Part shown: in pieces, positions 9,910-19,400 of the stretch
Layout: every line of letters starts with the position of its first letter
How positions within the stretch are numbered: position 1 is the stretch's first letter
Assembly (NCBI GenBank): GCA_024742695.1
Contig: JANSXY010000021.1
Span: forward strand, 1-64,000
Direction: 5' to 3'
Origin: Paracoccaceae bacterium
GTDB lineage: Bacteria; Pseudomonadota; Alphaproteobacteria; Rhodobacterales; Rhodobacteraceae
Length of the DNA: 64,000 bases
Position numbers and translations under genes: made by a program
The notes under the pieces: generated by a model
What the model saw: only the letters and a program-made list of their open reading frames with translations
The model's database searches: none
Told to the model about the DNA's origin: nothing

Positions 9910-10638
9910 TTATGCGACCGTGAGGAAGCCGTTGATCTGGTAGACGGTGAGCCAGATGCCGAGGCCCACCATGATGACGTTGGCGACGACGGCCTGGCTC
10001 ATGAACCGCTCGGACCTTCGCCAGTAGCCCATCACGACGAGGATCGCGAAGAGCGCGAGGATCTGTCCGACCTCGACCCCGACGTTGAAGGCCAGCAGGT
10101 TCCACAAAAGGCCATCCTCGGAGATGTCGTATTCGATGATCTTCGAGGCGAGGCCGGTGCCGTGGAAAAGGCCGAAGATCAGCGTCGCGGCCTTGGTGTT
10201 GGGCTGGAAGCCGAACCACTTCTGGTAGGCACCGAGGTTGTCGAGCGCCTTGTAGACGACGCTGAGGCCGATGATGGCGTCGATGATGTAGGAATTGATG
10301 CCCCATCCCCACCAGACGCCAGCCAGCATCGTCGCCGAGTGGCCCACGGCGAAGATGCTGACATAGATGGCCACGTCCTTCATCCGGTAGAGGAAGAAGA
10401 CGACGCCCAGAAGGAACAGGATATGGTCGTAGCCCGTCACCATGTGCTTGGCGCCGAGATAGATGAAGGAGATGACGTGCACCCCCCAGATTTCCTGGAT
10501 GTAGCCCGCGTCACCGGGGGTGACGTCATGGGCGAGCACCTGCGCCACGCTGGAGGCGTAGAGCGCAAGGGCTGTCAGAAGGATGGCCGTGACGCGTCGC
10601 GACGCGAGCGCGTGCAGGCCCGTTGAGTTGTAACTCAT
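9910..10638 (-). CDS. HupE/UreJ family membrane protein (metal transport)
   Basis: 242-residue integral membrane protein with an N-terminal signal-like helix (about 17-37) and six further hydrophobic helices. The family histidine/aspartate signature is present in HMVTGYDHILFLLG, with a second histidine-glycine motif in FGLFHGTGLASKI. HupE and UreJ proteins move nickel or cobalt across membranes. The neighbours (nickel-type sensor, MFS exporter with His-rich tail, His-rich periplasmic protein) support a nickel/cobalt role here, although the transport direction cannot be read from sequence. Confidence 0.82.
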   Translation of the reverse strand: MSYNSTGLHALASRRVTAILLTALALYASSVAQVLAHDVTPGDAGYIQEIWGVHVISFIYLGAKHMVTGYDHILFLLGVVFFLYRMKDVAIYVSIFAVGHSATMLAGVWWGWGINSYIIDAIIGLSVVYKALDNLGAYQKWFGFQPNTKAATLIFGLFHGTGLASKIIEYDISEDGLLWNLLAFNVGVEVGQILALFAILVVMGYWRRSERFMSQAVVANVIMVGLGIWLTVYQINGFLTVA

Positions 10639-10698
10639 GAAATGGTCTCCGTTTGTGCGATTGATGATCGGTGAGGCCGCGCGCGGGCGCGGCGCCGA

Positions 10699-11052
10699 TC
10701 AGGCACGCGGAGGTCGGTCTATCCTGAATGTGTGGTGCCCACCGCCCGGCGAGGCCTTCAGCCGCCACGCATCCCGGTAGGCGGAGGTCGGATGGCTTCG
10801 GTCTCCGAGCACCAAGAGCGCCTGGCTGTGGTCGTGGTCCGCCACATCATGGCTGTGACCGTGCATCGCCCAGTAGAGGTCCTCCTCGAACCCGTGGGAA
10901 TGCCCGTGATCAGCGATCATCTCCAGGTGATCCTGGATCGTCTCGAACACGGCTGGTGCGTGGGTCGCGACGGGCATGACGGACCAGACGACCAGCGACA
11001 GGCAGAAAAGCGCTACAAACGCCTGTCGTCCGAATGTCGCCAAGGGTCTCAT
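10699..11052 (-). CDS. histidine-rich exported protein, putative metal binder
   Basis: 117-residue protein with an N-terminal signal or anchor helix (about 10-30) and a mature part rich in histidine: HGHSHGFEEDLYWAMHGHSH followed by DHDHSQ, and two more histidines near the end (GGGHHTF). No known fold is recognised. Histidine clusters of this kind bind nickel, cobalt or zinc, and the gene is divergent from a nickel-type sensor with a shared 85-base promoter region. It is probably the first gene of the unit with hupE-like and anchor genes. A periplasmic buffer or chaperone for nickel is inferred. Confidence 0.65.
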   Translation of the reverse strand: MRPLATFGRQAFVALFCLSLVVWSVMPVATHAPAVFETIQDHLEMIADHGHSHGFEEDLYWAMHGHSHDVADHDHSQALLVLGDRSHPTSAYRDAWRLKASPGGGHHTFRIDRPPRA

Positions 11053-11107
11053 CGGTCTTGCCTGTTCGCCCGCTCATGTTCGTGGCCCGTCGCGGGGCCA
11101 TCTTGTT

Positions 11108-11128
11108 CTATCCCCCCAGGGAGGATAG
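11108..11128. promoter_or_regulatory. putative operator for the InrS/RcnR-like sensor
   Basis: CTATCC (11108-11113) and GGATAG (11123-11128) form an inverted repeat around a central C/G tract, ending 9 bases before the start codon of the sensor gene and inside the divergent promoter region. RcnR and InrS bind G/C tracts flanked by AT-rich inverted repeats, so the arrangement fits a shared operator for both directions. Assigned from sequence pattern alone. Confidence 0.55.
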
Positions 11129-11137
11129 CGTATTTCT

Positions 11138-11398
11138 ATGACAAAGCCGCACATCCACGCAACCCATCCCGCCCTGATCGCCCGGCTGAAACGCGCCGAC
11201 GGGCATCTGCGGGCGGTGATCGGGATGATCGAGGACGGCAGGCCCTGCCTGGAGATCGCCCAGCAGCTGCAAGCGGTCGAGAAGGCCGTCGCGAACGCCA
11301 AGCGGGCGCTGATCCACGATCACATGGACCATTGCCTCGACGCCGACCATGCCCCCGCGGATCGCGACGAACTGAAGGCCATCGCCCGCTTTCTCTGA
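11138..11398 (+). CDS. CsoR/RcnR/InrS family metal-sensing repressor, nickel-type
   Basis: 86-residue all-helical repressor of the DUF156 (CsoR/RcnR) family. Ligand positions can be counted directly: His5, Cys37, His62 and Cys66, with spacings 32, 25 and 4. These equal the W-X-Y-Z fingerprint of InrS (H-C-H-C), the cyanobacterial nickel sensor; RcnR has H-C-H-H and copper CsoR lacks the first His. Extra histidines (7, 10, 60, 65, 71) add to metal affinity. In this family metal binding releases DNA. It starts a two-gene unit with an NrsD-like exporter, strengthening the nickel assignment. Cobalt cannot be excluded. Confidence 0.88.
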   Translation: MTKPHIHATHPALIARLKRADGHLRAVIGMIEDGRPCLEIAQQLQAVEKAVANAKRALIHDHMDHCLDADHAPADRDELKAIARFL

Positions 11399-11406
11399 GG
11401 CCGCCC

Positions 11407-12726
11407 ATGCTGACGATCCTTGCCGACCGCACCTATCGCCACCTGTTCGCGGCACAGGTCGTGGCCCTGCTGGGCACCGGCCTTGCGACGGTGGCGCTGG
11501 GGCTTCTGGCCTATGATCTGGCGGGCGACGGCGCGGCGATGGTGCTGGGCACGGTCTTCACCATCAAGATGGTGGCCTATGTCGGCATCGCGCCCATTGC
11601 GGGAGCCTTCGCGGACCGCGTCAACCGCCGCGCGCTGCTGGTGGGGCTCGACGTGGTGCGGGCGGGCGCGGCACTCTGCCTGCCGTTCGTGACCGAGGTC
11701 TGGCAGGTCTACGTCCTGATCTTCCTGCTGCAATCGGCTTCGGCCGCCTTCACGCCGACCTTCCAGGCGACGATCCCCGATGTTCTTCCCGAGGAGGCGC
11801 GCTACACCCGCGCCCTGTCGCTGTCGCGGCTGGCCTACGATCTGGAAAACATCGTCAGCCCGACGCTTGCCGCGTTGCTGCTCGCAGTTATGAGCTACAA
11901 CTCCCTCTTCCTCGGCACAGCCGTGGGCTTTGCCGCTTCGGCGCTGCTTGTGGTGTCGGTCCTGCTGCCGAGCCCGAAGCCGTCCGAGCCGCGCGGCGTC
12001 TACGACCGGACTACACGCGGCATCCGCATCTACCTTGCTACGCCGCGCCTGCGCGGGCTGCTGGCCCTGAACCTTGCGGCGGCGGCGGCCGGCGCGATGG
12101 TCTTGGTCAACTCGGTGGTGCTGGTGCGCGGCACGCTGTGCCTCGACGAAAGCGCGCTCGCCTGGACCATGTTCGCCTTCGGCGCGGGCTCGATGCTGGC
12201 GGCACTGACGCTGCCGCGCCTGCTCGACCGCGTGCCCGATCGACCCGTGATGATCGGCGGTGCCGCGATCATGGTGCTGACGCTACTGGCGCTGGCCGGG
12301 GAGATCGCGGCCCTCGGCCTCGACTGGCACTTCCTGCTCGGGGTCTGGCTGCTCGTGGGCCTCGGCTATTCCGCGGTCCTCACGCCGTCCGGCCGGCTGC
12401 TTCGTCGCTCGGCCCATGCCGAGGACCGCCCCGCGCTCTTCGCCGCCCAGTTCGCGCTGAGCCATGCCTGCTGGCTCGTGACCTATCCTCTGTCGGGCTG
12501 GCTGATGACGCAGTTCGGGCCGGTTACTGCGCTGGGATCGCTGTCGGCGCTTGCCGGCGTTGGAGCTCTGCTGGGTCTGCGCCTCTGGCCGAAGGAAGAC
12601 CCCGAGATCCTCGAACACACCCACGACAACCTGCCGCTCGACCACCCCCACATCAAGGGCGAGCGGCGTCATGCCCATCCCTTCGTTGTGGACGACGAAC
12701 ATCCCCGCTGGGCTTCCCAACTCTGA
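11407..12726 (+). CDS. MFS transporter with histidine-rich tail (NrsD-like Ni/Co exporter)
   Basis: 439-residue major facilitator with about 12 membrane helices and the loop motif GAFADRVNRRALLVG between helices 2 and 3. After the last helix a cytosolic tail of about 45 residues carries repeated histidines (EHTHDN, DHPH, RRHAHP, DEHP). NrsD of Synechocystis, a nickel exporter, has the same plan of an MFS body and His-rich C-terminus. It lies 8 bases behind the InrS-like sensor. The ATG at 11407 is used; longer frames would overlap the sensor gene. Export of nickel and possibly cobalt is inferred. Confidence 0.82.
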   Translation: MLTILADRTYRHLFAAQVVALLGTGLATVALGLLAYDLAGDGAAMVLGTVFTIKMVAYVGIAPIAGAFADRVNRRALLVGLDVVRAGAALCLPFVTEVWQVYVLIFLLQSASAAFTPTFQATIPDVLPEEARYTRALSLSRLAYDLENIVSPTLAALLLAVMSYNSLFLGTAVGFAASALLVVSVLLPSPKPSEPRGVYDRTTRGIRIYLATPRLRGLLALNLAAAAAGAMVLVNSVVLVRGTLCLDESALAWTMFAFGAGSMLAALTLPRLLDRVPDRPVMIGGAAIMVLTLLALAGEIAALGLDWHFLLGVWLLVGLGYSAVLTPSGRLLRRSAHAEDRPALFAAQFALSHACWLVTYPLSGWLMTQFGPVTALGSLSALAGVGALLGLRLWPKEDPEILEHTHDNLPLDHPHIKGERRHAHPFVVDDEHPRWASQL

Positions 12727-12778
12727 GCCGAGTTGTCGATTTGCTAGCGCTCCGGCGTGAAGGGTTGTGGCGGACGCC

Positions 12779-13240
12779 TTATGCGTGCCGCTCAAAGACC
12801 TCGGTCGCGCCGTTGCGCAGAACGAGCAGCGTTTCATAGGCGTCGTGCTGGTCGCCCATCTCCATTCCGGGCGAGCCGATCGGCATGCCGGGCACCGTTA
12901 GGCCAAGCGCGTCAGGGCGCTCCGCCATCAACCGCTGCACATCGCCGGCCGGCACGTGACCTTCGACGAAGTAGCCGTCGATGAACGCTGTGTGGCACGA
13001 AGTCAGTTCCGGTGTAACGCCTGCGCGGGCTTTAATCGTCCAGAGTGTTTCCTGATCGACGTCGCGCGCTACAGCATCGAAGCCAGCACGCACCACGTGG
13101 TCGACCCAGGCCGAGCAGCAGCCGCAGGTCGGCGATTTAAGAACCTCCATTTGACCAGGCGTTGCGAGTGCCGGACGGGCGAGCGTCGCCGCGCTCAAAC
13201 CCGATGCGAGGCCGGTGAGGATGAAGTGTCTGCGATCCAT
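12779..13240 (-). CDS. DUF411 domain protein, exported metal-binding protein
   Basis: 153-residue DUF411 protein. It has a twin-arginine-like signal (MDRRHFILTG) with a hydrophobic core to about residue 27, then the family motif KSPTCGCCSAWVDH with three cysteines, and a late GMPIGSPGMEMG segment. DUF411 proteins occur in copper and other metal resistance clusters and probably bind metal through these cysteines and methionines. Start at 13240 is supported by GGAGAC upstream. It is the last gene of the copper operon and converges with the MFS gene, with 52 bases between. Confidence 0.85.
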   Translation of the reverse strand: MDRRHFILTGLASGLSAATLARPALATPGQMEVLKSPTCGCCSAWVDHVVRAGFDAVARDVDQETLWTIKARAGVTPELTSCHTAFIDGYFVEGHVPAGDVQRLMAERPDALGLTVPGMPIGSPGMEMGDQHDAYETLLVLRNGATEVFERHA

Positions 13241-13280
13241 GTGTTTTGTCTCCAATCTCAGTTATCCTTCGGGCTACGCG

Positions 13281-14669
13281 TCAGGCAACGCGCAGCCAGG
13301 TCATCATTCCGCCGGCCGAATGCTCCAGCATATGGCAATGCAGTAGCCAATCGCCGGGGTTGTCCGCGACGAAGACGATCTCGACGGTCTCGCCCCGGTT
13401 CATCAGGATTGTGTCCCGCAATGGGCCCAAGCGACCGCCCACGCCGATCCGCCGGAAGTGATGCCCGTGCAGATGCATCCCGTGCGGCCAGGCGGTGTCG
13501 TTGATCATGGCGATCCTCACGGTTTCTCCCAGGCGCGCGTCAAGCAGGGGCGTATCCCCCATGTCCGCCATCCCATTGAAGGCCCAGACCTTGCCCTCCA
13601 CCGCCATGTCACGCATGCCCATCATGCGACCGCCCATCATCGCGCCGCGCATGCTTCCCATGGCGCCGCCTTCCATTCGCAGTTCAGCCCGCGCAGCGGT
13701 CTCGAGCGATCCAAGGACGGGGACAGGGTTTGGCGGCAAGGCGCCCGGTGCGGAGAGGCGGGTCTGTCGCGCAACGCCCGCAACCGGGAAGGCGGCGATG
13801 GCGTAACCCCCGTCCCGCTCGAAGCTCACAAGGAACGCTTCCTCACCGATCCCCGCAACGACGTCTACGATAAGGTCGGCCCGTTGCGCCGGCGAGAGGG
13901 TGAGCTCGCCAAGTGGCTGCGGCGCCTCGAGGGGCATGCCGTCGAGCGCGACGACCCAGCCCTGCAGCCCGCGCGCCTCCAAAGTGAAGATCCGCGCATT
14001 CGCCGTGTTCACAAGACGCAGGCGCATGCGGGTATGGTGCGCCACCTCGCGCGACCAGCGCCCGTTTCCGTTCACCGTGATCCAGTTGCCGATCCTGCCC
14101 CCGTGGGCCCAGTCATGCATGTTGCCGAAGCCTTCGGCGATCTGGGCGTCGTCGGTGAGACGCCAGTCGTCGATCAACAGGACCTCGTCCAGATCGACGT
14201 CCGGTGCACCTTCGTTTTCCTCGACGATCAGCGCGCCGTAGAGGCCGCGCGCCATCTGCTCGTAGGTTAGGTTGTGGGGATGGTACCAGTAGGTGCCCGC
14301 GTCCGGCAGCGCGAAATCGTAGAGAAACTCTTCCCCCGGCTCGACGGCTGGTTGCGTCAGCCCGGCGACCCCATCCATGCCATTTTCGATCCGGATGCCA
14401 TGCCAGTGCACGCTTGAGGCCTGGGGGAGGTCATTGCGGAAGCTCTTTGTCATCCGCTCGCCTTGTCGCGCGCGCAGCGCTGGGCCGGGCACGGTGCCGT
14501 CATAGCCCCAGATCCGCGTCTCCGGATACTCGGCCGGCGCTAGGCGGGCGCTGCCCTCCCGGGCGTTCAGGAGCGGCGCGGTTTTGGCTCGTGCGAAGGT
14601 CGGCAGTGTGGCGGCGGCAGCGGCGGCCAGCACGGAGCCGTGAAATTGTCGGCGTGTTATGCGGGTCAT
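13281..14669 (-). CDS. multicopper oxidase (CueO/CopA type), Tat-exported
   Basis: 462-residue cupredoxin oxidase that oxidises Cu(I) in the periplasm. A Tat signal TRRQFHGSVLAAAAAATL opens the protein. All copper-ligand motifs are visible: HWHGI, WYHPHNLTYEQ, HGMHLHGHHF and HCHMLEHSAGGM. A methionine-rich insert near residues 335-365 (AMGSMRGAMM, GRMMGMRDM) resembles the substrate-copper site of CueO. The start overlaps the stop of copD (ATGA), so the genes are coupled. Shorter than E. coli CueO but complete. Confidence 0.92.
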   Translation of the reverse strand: MTRITRRQFHGSVLAAAAAATLPTFARAKTAPLLNAREGSARLAPAEYPETRIWGYDGTVPGPALRARQGERMTKSFRNDLPQASSVHWHGIRIENGMDGVAGLTQPAVEPGEEFLYDFALPDAGTYWYHPHNLTYEQMARGLYGALIVEENEGAPDVDLDEVLLIDDWRLTDDAQIAEGFGNMHDWAHGGRIGNWITVNGNGRWSREVAHHTRMRLRLVNTANARIFTLEARGLQGWVVALDGMPLEAPQPLGELTLSPAQRADLIVDVVAGIGEEAFLVSFERDGGYAIAAFPVAGVARQTRLSAPGALPPNPVPVLGSLETAARAELRMEGGAMGSMRGAMMGGRMMGMRDMAVEGKVWAFNGMADMGDTPLLDARLGETVRIAMINDTAWPHGMHLHGHHFRRIGVGGRLGPLRDTILMNRGETVEIVFVADNPGDWLLHCHMLEHSAGGMMTWLRVA

Positions 14670-15625
14670 GAAGCGTCTCCAAACGTCTGGTGGGCCCGCC
14701 CCTCGGGTGGCGCGTAAATTGCGGTCTGCGCGCTGTCGTCGTTGCCCGGCGGCGCGGAGAGCGTGGTAAGTGCTGCTGTCGCGACAAGTATGCCTGCCAC
14801 CAATCCCGCCTCAACGCCGATGGAGCGGCGCAGGCGCGCGCCAGCTCCCGGCGTCCCTGCTAGAAGCTCGGGCGTCAGCGTGAGCTTGTTGACGGCGGCC
14901 AACGTCAAAACGCCAGCGAAGAGGACAAGCTTGACAGCGAACATCTGCCCATAGGGGCTGGACAGGGCGGATGGCGTCGCAGCGCCGAGGAGTGCAAGCG
15001 TAAACCCGCCAGCAAGGACGACAAGGCCCACGGCCCAAAGCGCCCGCCGCCCGAATTCGTGGGCCAGGGCGCCGGCCCGCTCTGGAGGGTCGAGCCGCGC
15101 CGCCCTCGCCAACGGCGCAAAGGCGCCAACCCAGAACGCAAGGCAGAGGATATGCAGCGTGATGAGCGCGCCGAGAATGATCTGCGGCTCGCTGAGCGCG
15201 TGGCCGCGCAGCGCGAAGGACGCGGACGCGATGCACGCGCCCAACACAGCGAGGACAAGGCCCGCCCGCGCGCTCCAGAGGACCGCGAGTATCAGTGCAA
15301 GCCCCACGAGTCGCAGTGCTACGCTGGTCCCAAGTGGGCTGTCCACCACCATCCCAAGGATCATTGGGTCAGTTGCGCCGTCCCAGGTGCCGCCCATAAG
15401 GAAACTGGCCCGCACCGGCAGCCGTAGCACGGAAAAAAGAGCCGCGGCGAGCACTGAGGCGACGGCTGTCAGGCGGAGCGCTGCGCGCCCGTGTTCGCTC
15501 AGTTCGCGCAATGTCGCAAGCACAAGCACGCTTCCGATGGCGCTGAGCGTCGCCGCATAGGCGAGCGTTTTCAAGCAGATCGAAAGCCATGTAACGGCAT
15601 CGGCAGAGGTGAGCGCGGCCAGCAT
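14666..15625 (-). CDS. copD: copper resistance membrane protein CopD
   Basis: 319-residue integral membrane protein with eight or so hydrophobic helices, of the CopD family. CopD works with CopC in moving or tolerating copper across the inner membrane. Recognisable family features include the N-terminal TWLSICLKTLAYAATL helix and the RLVGLALILAVL region. It is downstream of copC by 6 bases and overlaps the multicopper oxidase start by 4 bases. Confidence 0.88.
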   Translation of the reverse strand: MLAALTSADAVTWLSICLKTLAYAATLSAIGSVLVLATLRELSEHGRAALRLTAVASVLAAALFSVLRLPVRASFLMGGTWDGATDPMILGMVVDSPLGTSVALRLVGLALILAVLWSARAGLVLAVLGACIASASFALRGHALSEPQIILGALITLHILCLAFWVGAFAPLARAARLDPPERAGALAHEFGRRALWAVGLVVLAGGFTLALLGAATPSALSSPYGQMFAVKLVLFAGVLTLAAVNKLTLTPELLAGTPGAGARLRRSIGVEAGLVAGILVATAALTTLSAPPGNDDSAQTAIYAPPEGRAHQTFGDAS

Positions 15626-15631
15626 CCGGTC

Positions 15632-15988
15632 TCAGTCGGCCAACTCGAAGGAAAAACTGCCCTGCATGGCGTGCCCGTCAGACGCCAGCCCACGCCATTC
15701 GACCGTGTAGCTGCCCGGTGCGAGCGGCGCTGGCTCGGCATGGAACTCCAGCGACGGCTCCAGCCCGGTGCCGCGCTCCATCGGCATCTCGGTACCGTCC
15801 GCGTTCACCAGACGCACCATGGTGATCCGCATCGGGTCATCGAACACCATGTGGATCATTTCCGGCGTTTCGGTGAGCCGCGCTCCATCTGCCGGCGTAA
15901 TGCCTTCTTTTTCGGAATGCGCAAAAAGCGGAGTTGCCGACAGGCAAATCGCGGTCGCGGTAAGTATGCGGGAGAGTTTTCGGTACAT
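15632..15988 (-). CDS. copC: copper resistance protein CopC
   Basis: 118-residue periplasmic copper-binding protein. A signal peptide ends at LFAHSEK, leaving His as first mature residue, as in CopC proteins where the N-terminal amine and His bind Cu(II). The second site residues are in SDGHAMQGSF and the preceding MVFDDPM segment. Beta-sandwich fold expected. It has no separate Met-rich Cu(I) loop of the longer CopC type. Positioned directly before copD. Confidence 0.92.
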   Translation of the reverse strand: MYRKLSRILTATAICLSATPLFAHSEKEGITPADGARLTETPEMIHMVFDDPMRITMVRLVNADGTEMPMERGTGLEPSLEFHAEPAPLAPGSYTVEWRGLASDGHAMQGSFSFELAD

Positions 15989-16053
15989 GTCTCGGCCAGT
16001 TAATTGAAGTATGGGCGACCGGCGCGGAGTGGCCGGTCGCTGCGTTGCGTGGT

Positions 16054-16395
16054 TCAGTTCGGCATCATCGCGCCGATCGCGTACATGCCGTCCGATCCCT
16101 TCACGAGCATAAGCGTAACTTCATCGCCCGCGGAGATCTCCCCCATCATTTCGGCGTTCTCGAGAACGGGCAAGTCCATGGTCATCGCAGGCCAGCCGAT
16201 CTCCGGGATCGGATCATGGCTGACATTGGCTGTGCCGTCGCCGATCGAGTTGACCACGGCCTTTGCGGGGACCGCGCCCTCCATCTGTTTGGACGACATC
16301 GGCATGTTGGAATGGTCCATGCCATGGTTCATCTGGGCGAGGGCCGGCATGGACATCAGAGCCAGAAGGCCGAGGGCTACAGTGAGTGTCTTCAT
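16054..16395 (-). CDS. cusF: CusF-type periplasmic copper-binding protein
   Basis: 113-residue exported protein with one CusF domain. After a signal ending near ALAQMNH comes a short Met/His-rich stretch (MNHGMDHSNMPM), then the ligand signature HDPIPEIGWPAMTMDL, giving His, Trp, Met and Met with the spacing 8-3-2 used by CusF to bind Cu(I) through a cation-pi contact. CusF hands copper or silver to the CusCBA pump. The start at 16395 has GGAG at suitable distance. Follows cusA by about 30 bases. Confidence 0.9.
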   Translation of the reverse strand: MKTLTVALGLLALMSMPALAQMNHGMDHSNMPMSSKQMEGAVPAKAVVNSIGDGTANVSHDPIPEIGWPAMTMDLPVLENAEMMGEISAGDEVTLMLVKGSDGMYAIGAMMPN

Positions 16396-16427
16396 CGGAA
16401 GCTCCATCAGTTGGTTTACGGGTTTGT

Positions 16428-19400
16428 TTATTCGGCAGGCATAGACTGTTCAGGCCGCAGAATGAGGGGAGCGATCTCGCGATTTACGCGGCGCAGGGCC
16501 AGCACCTTCCAGATCACGAAGATCGATGGGATCACGAAAAGGGTCAGCAAGGTCGCTGTCACCATGCCGCCGATCATCGGCGCCGCGATCCGCTGCATGA
16601 TCTCGGACCCGGTGCCGGTGCCGTACATGATCGGGATGAGAGCCGCAAAGATCGTGGCCACCGTCATGACCTTGGGGCGCACCCGCAGCACCGCGCCTTC
16701 GAAGACGGCCTCCTCGATGTCGTCGCGGGTCAGCTTGCGGTTTTCGGCCTGAGCGAGTTTGCGGCGCTTTCCCCAAGAGAGATTGAGGTAGAGAAGCATC
16801 ACGATGGCGGTCTCGACCGCGACGCCCGCGAGCGCGATGAAGCCGACAAGCACGGCCACCGAGATGTCGAAGGCGAGATACCAAAGGAACCAGACGCCCC
16901 CGGCTAACGCCAAAGGCAGGGCCGCGAGAATGATCCCGACCTCAATCACCCGGTTGAAAGCCATAAAGAGCATCAGCGTGATGATCAGAAGCGTTGCGGG
17001 AGCCACGATTGTAAGCCGTTCCTGCATCCGTTCGATGTATTCGTACTGGCCCGACCAGGTGAGCGAATAGCCCGGAGGCAAGGGCACCGCTTCGGCGACC
17101 CGCGTACGCGCCTCGGCGACATAGCTGCCAAGGTCTCGGCCTGCGATGTCGATGAAGACGAAGCCCGTGCGCCGGGCGTTCTCGGACCGGATCATCCCCG
17201 GGCCATCGACGATCCGGATATCGGCGAGCGCGGCGAGCGGGACATGGGCACCCGAAGGCGTGACCACGGGCAAGGTTTCGAGCCGCTCTGGGCTGTCTCG
17301 CCAGGACTGCGGGTAGCGCAGATTAATCGGGAACCGTTCGAGCCCTTCGACGGACTCCGACACCTGCATGCCGCCGATTGCCGTCTGCACGACGTCCTGC
17401 ACGTCGCGGACGCTCATCATATAGCGGGCGGCCGCGTCGCGTTTCACGTCGATCTCGATGAAGCGCCCGCCGATGGGGCGTTCGGCATAGGCCGAGGCGG
17501 TGCCGTCTATGCCGCGAACGGCCTCTTCGACCGCGATGCCGATCCGTTCGATCACGTTCAGGTCGGCGCCCGAGATCTTCACGCCGACGGGCGTCTTGAT
17601 GCCCGTCGCCAGCATGTCGATCCGGTTTTTGATCGGCTGGATCCACACATTCGTGACGCCGGGCACCTGAACCACACGGTCAAGTTCGTCACGGATCCTC
17701 TCCATCGTCATGCCGGGGCGCCATTCCTCCTCGGGTTTCAGCTGGATCGTGGTTTCGATCATCGTCAGCGGCGCCGGATCGGTTGCCGTGTCCGCGCGTC
17801 CGAGTTTGCCGTGCACCGTCTCCACTTCGGGGATGGTTGCGATCAGCCGGTCAGTTTGCTGCAGTACCTCGCGCGCCTTGCCGATGGAAACACCGGGGTA
17901 GAGCGACGGCATGTAGAGAAAATCGCCCTCGTTCAGTTCCGGCATGAACTCCGAACCGAGGCGCTGGAGCGGATACCACATCGAGGCGACAACAGCGACG
18001 GCAAGCAAGGTCGTCGCCCAGGGCCAGGCGATGGCCGCGTCAAGGAACGGGCGATATATCCAGACGACGACGCGATTGAGCGGGTTCTTGCGCTCTGGCA
18101 GGATCCGACCGCGAATGAAGTATCCCATGAGCACCGGCACCAGCGTGATCGACAAGATCGCCGCTGCCGCCATGGCATAGGTCTTGGTATAGGCCAGCGG
18201 CTTGAACAGCCGTCCTTCCTGATTTTCCAGAACGAAGACCGGCAGGAAGCTGACGGTGATGATGGCGAGCGAATAAAACAGCGCAGGTCCGACTTCGGAT
18301 GCGCATTCCTGCACGATCCGCCAACGGTTCTCAGCCGTCAGCTTTTCCTTCTCGAGCCGACGGTGCATCGCCTCGATCATCACGATGGCCGCGTCAACCA
18401 TGGCGCCGATGGCGATGGCGATGCCGCCCAGGGACATGATGTTGGCGTTCACGCCCTGCGCCTTCATCAAGATGAAGGCCGCGAAGATACCCAGGGGGAG
18501 CGACAAGAGGATCACCAGCGACGAGCGCAGGTGCAGAAGGAACGCGGCGCAGACCAGCACCACCACGATGAATTCCTCGGTCAGCTTCTTCTGAAGGTTC
18601 GCTATGGCCCGTTCGATGACGCCCGAGCGGTCGTAGGTTGTCACGATCTCGACGCCCTCGGGCAGGTTCGAGCGCAACTCCTCGATCCGCGCCTCCACCG
18701 CCTTGATCGTGGCCAGTGCGTTGCCGCCCCAGCGCAGGATCACAACGCCGCCCACAGCGTCGCCTTCGCCGTCGAACTCGCCGACGCCGCGTCGCATCTC
18801 CGGCCCGAGCCGGATCTCGGCCACGTCGCCCAGTGTCAGCGCCGCGCCCCGCTCGTTGACCATCAGCGGTGCGCTGGCGAGATCCGCAAGCTCGTCGATG
18901 TAACCCGACGAGCGGATCATGAACTCCGCTTCGCCCATCTCGATCACGCTGCCACCGGTTTCTCGGTTGGCTGCCTGGATCGCCCCGCGCAGCTGCGCGA
19001 GCGTGATGTCGTAGGCGCGCAGCTTGTTTGGATCGACGACGACCTGGTACTGCTTAACCATTCCGCCGATGGTCGCGACCTCCGAGACGCCTTCGACGGC
19101 TTGAAGCTCGTATTTGAGGAACCAGTCCTGAAGCGTACGGAGCTGCGACAGATCGTGGTTCCCGGTGCGGTCGATCAGGGCGTATTGGTAGATCCATCCG
19201 ACGCCGGTCGCGTCCGGACCTAGCTGAGGGGAAACGCCTTCAGGCAGGCTTCCCGTAATCTGTCCGAGATATTCCAGTACTCGAGAGCGCGCCCAGTAAA
19301 GATCAGTGCCGTCCTCGAAGACGACATAGACGAAACTGTCCCCGAAGAATGAAAAGCCGCGCACGTCCTGCGCGCCCGGCACAGCCAGCATCGCCGTGGC

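Noticed and set aside
17244-19223. 659-codon plus-strand frame opposite cusA
   Set aside because: cusA is certain on the other strand; this frame shows only the complement of its codon bias.
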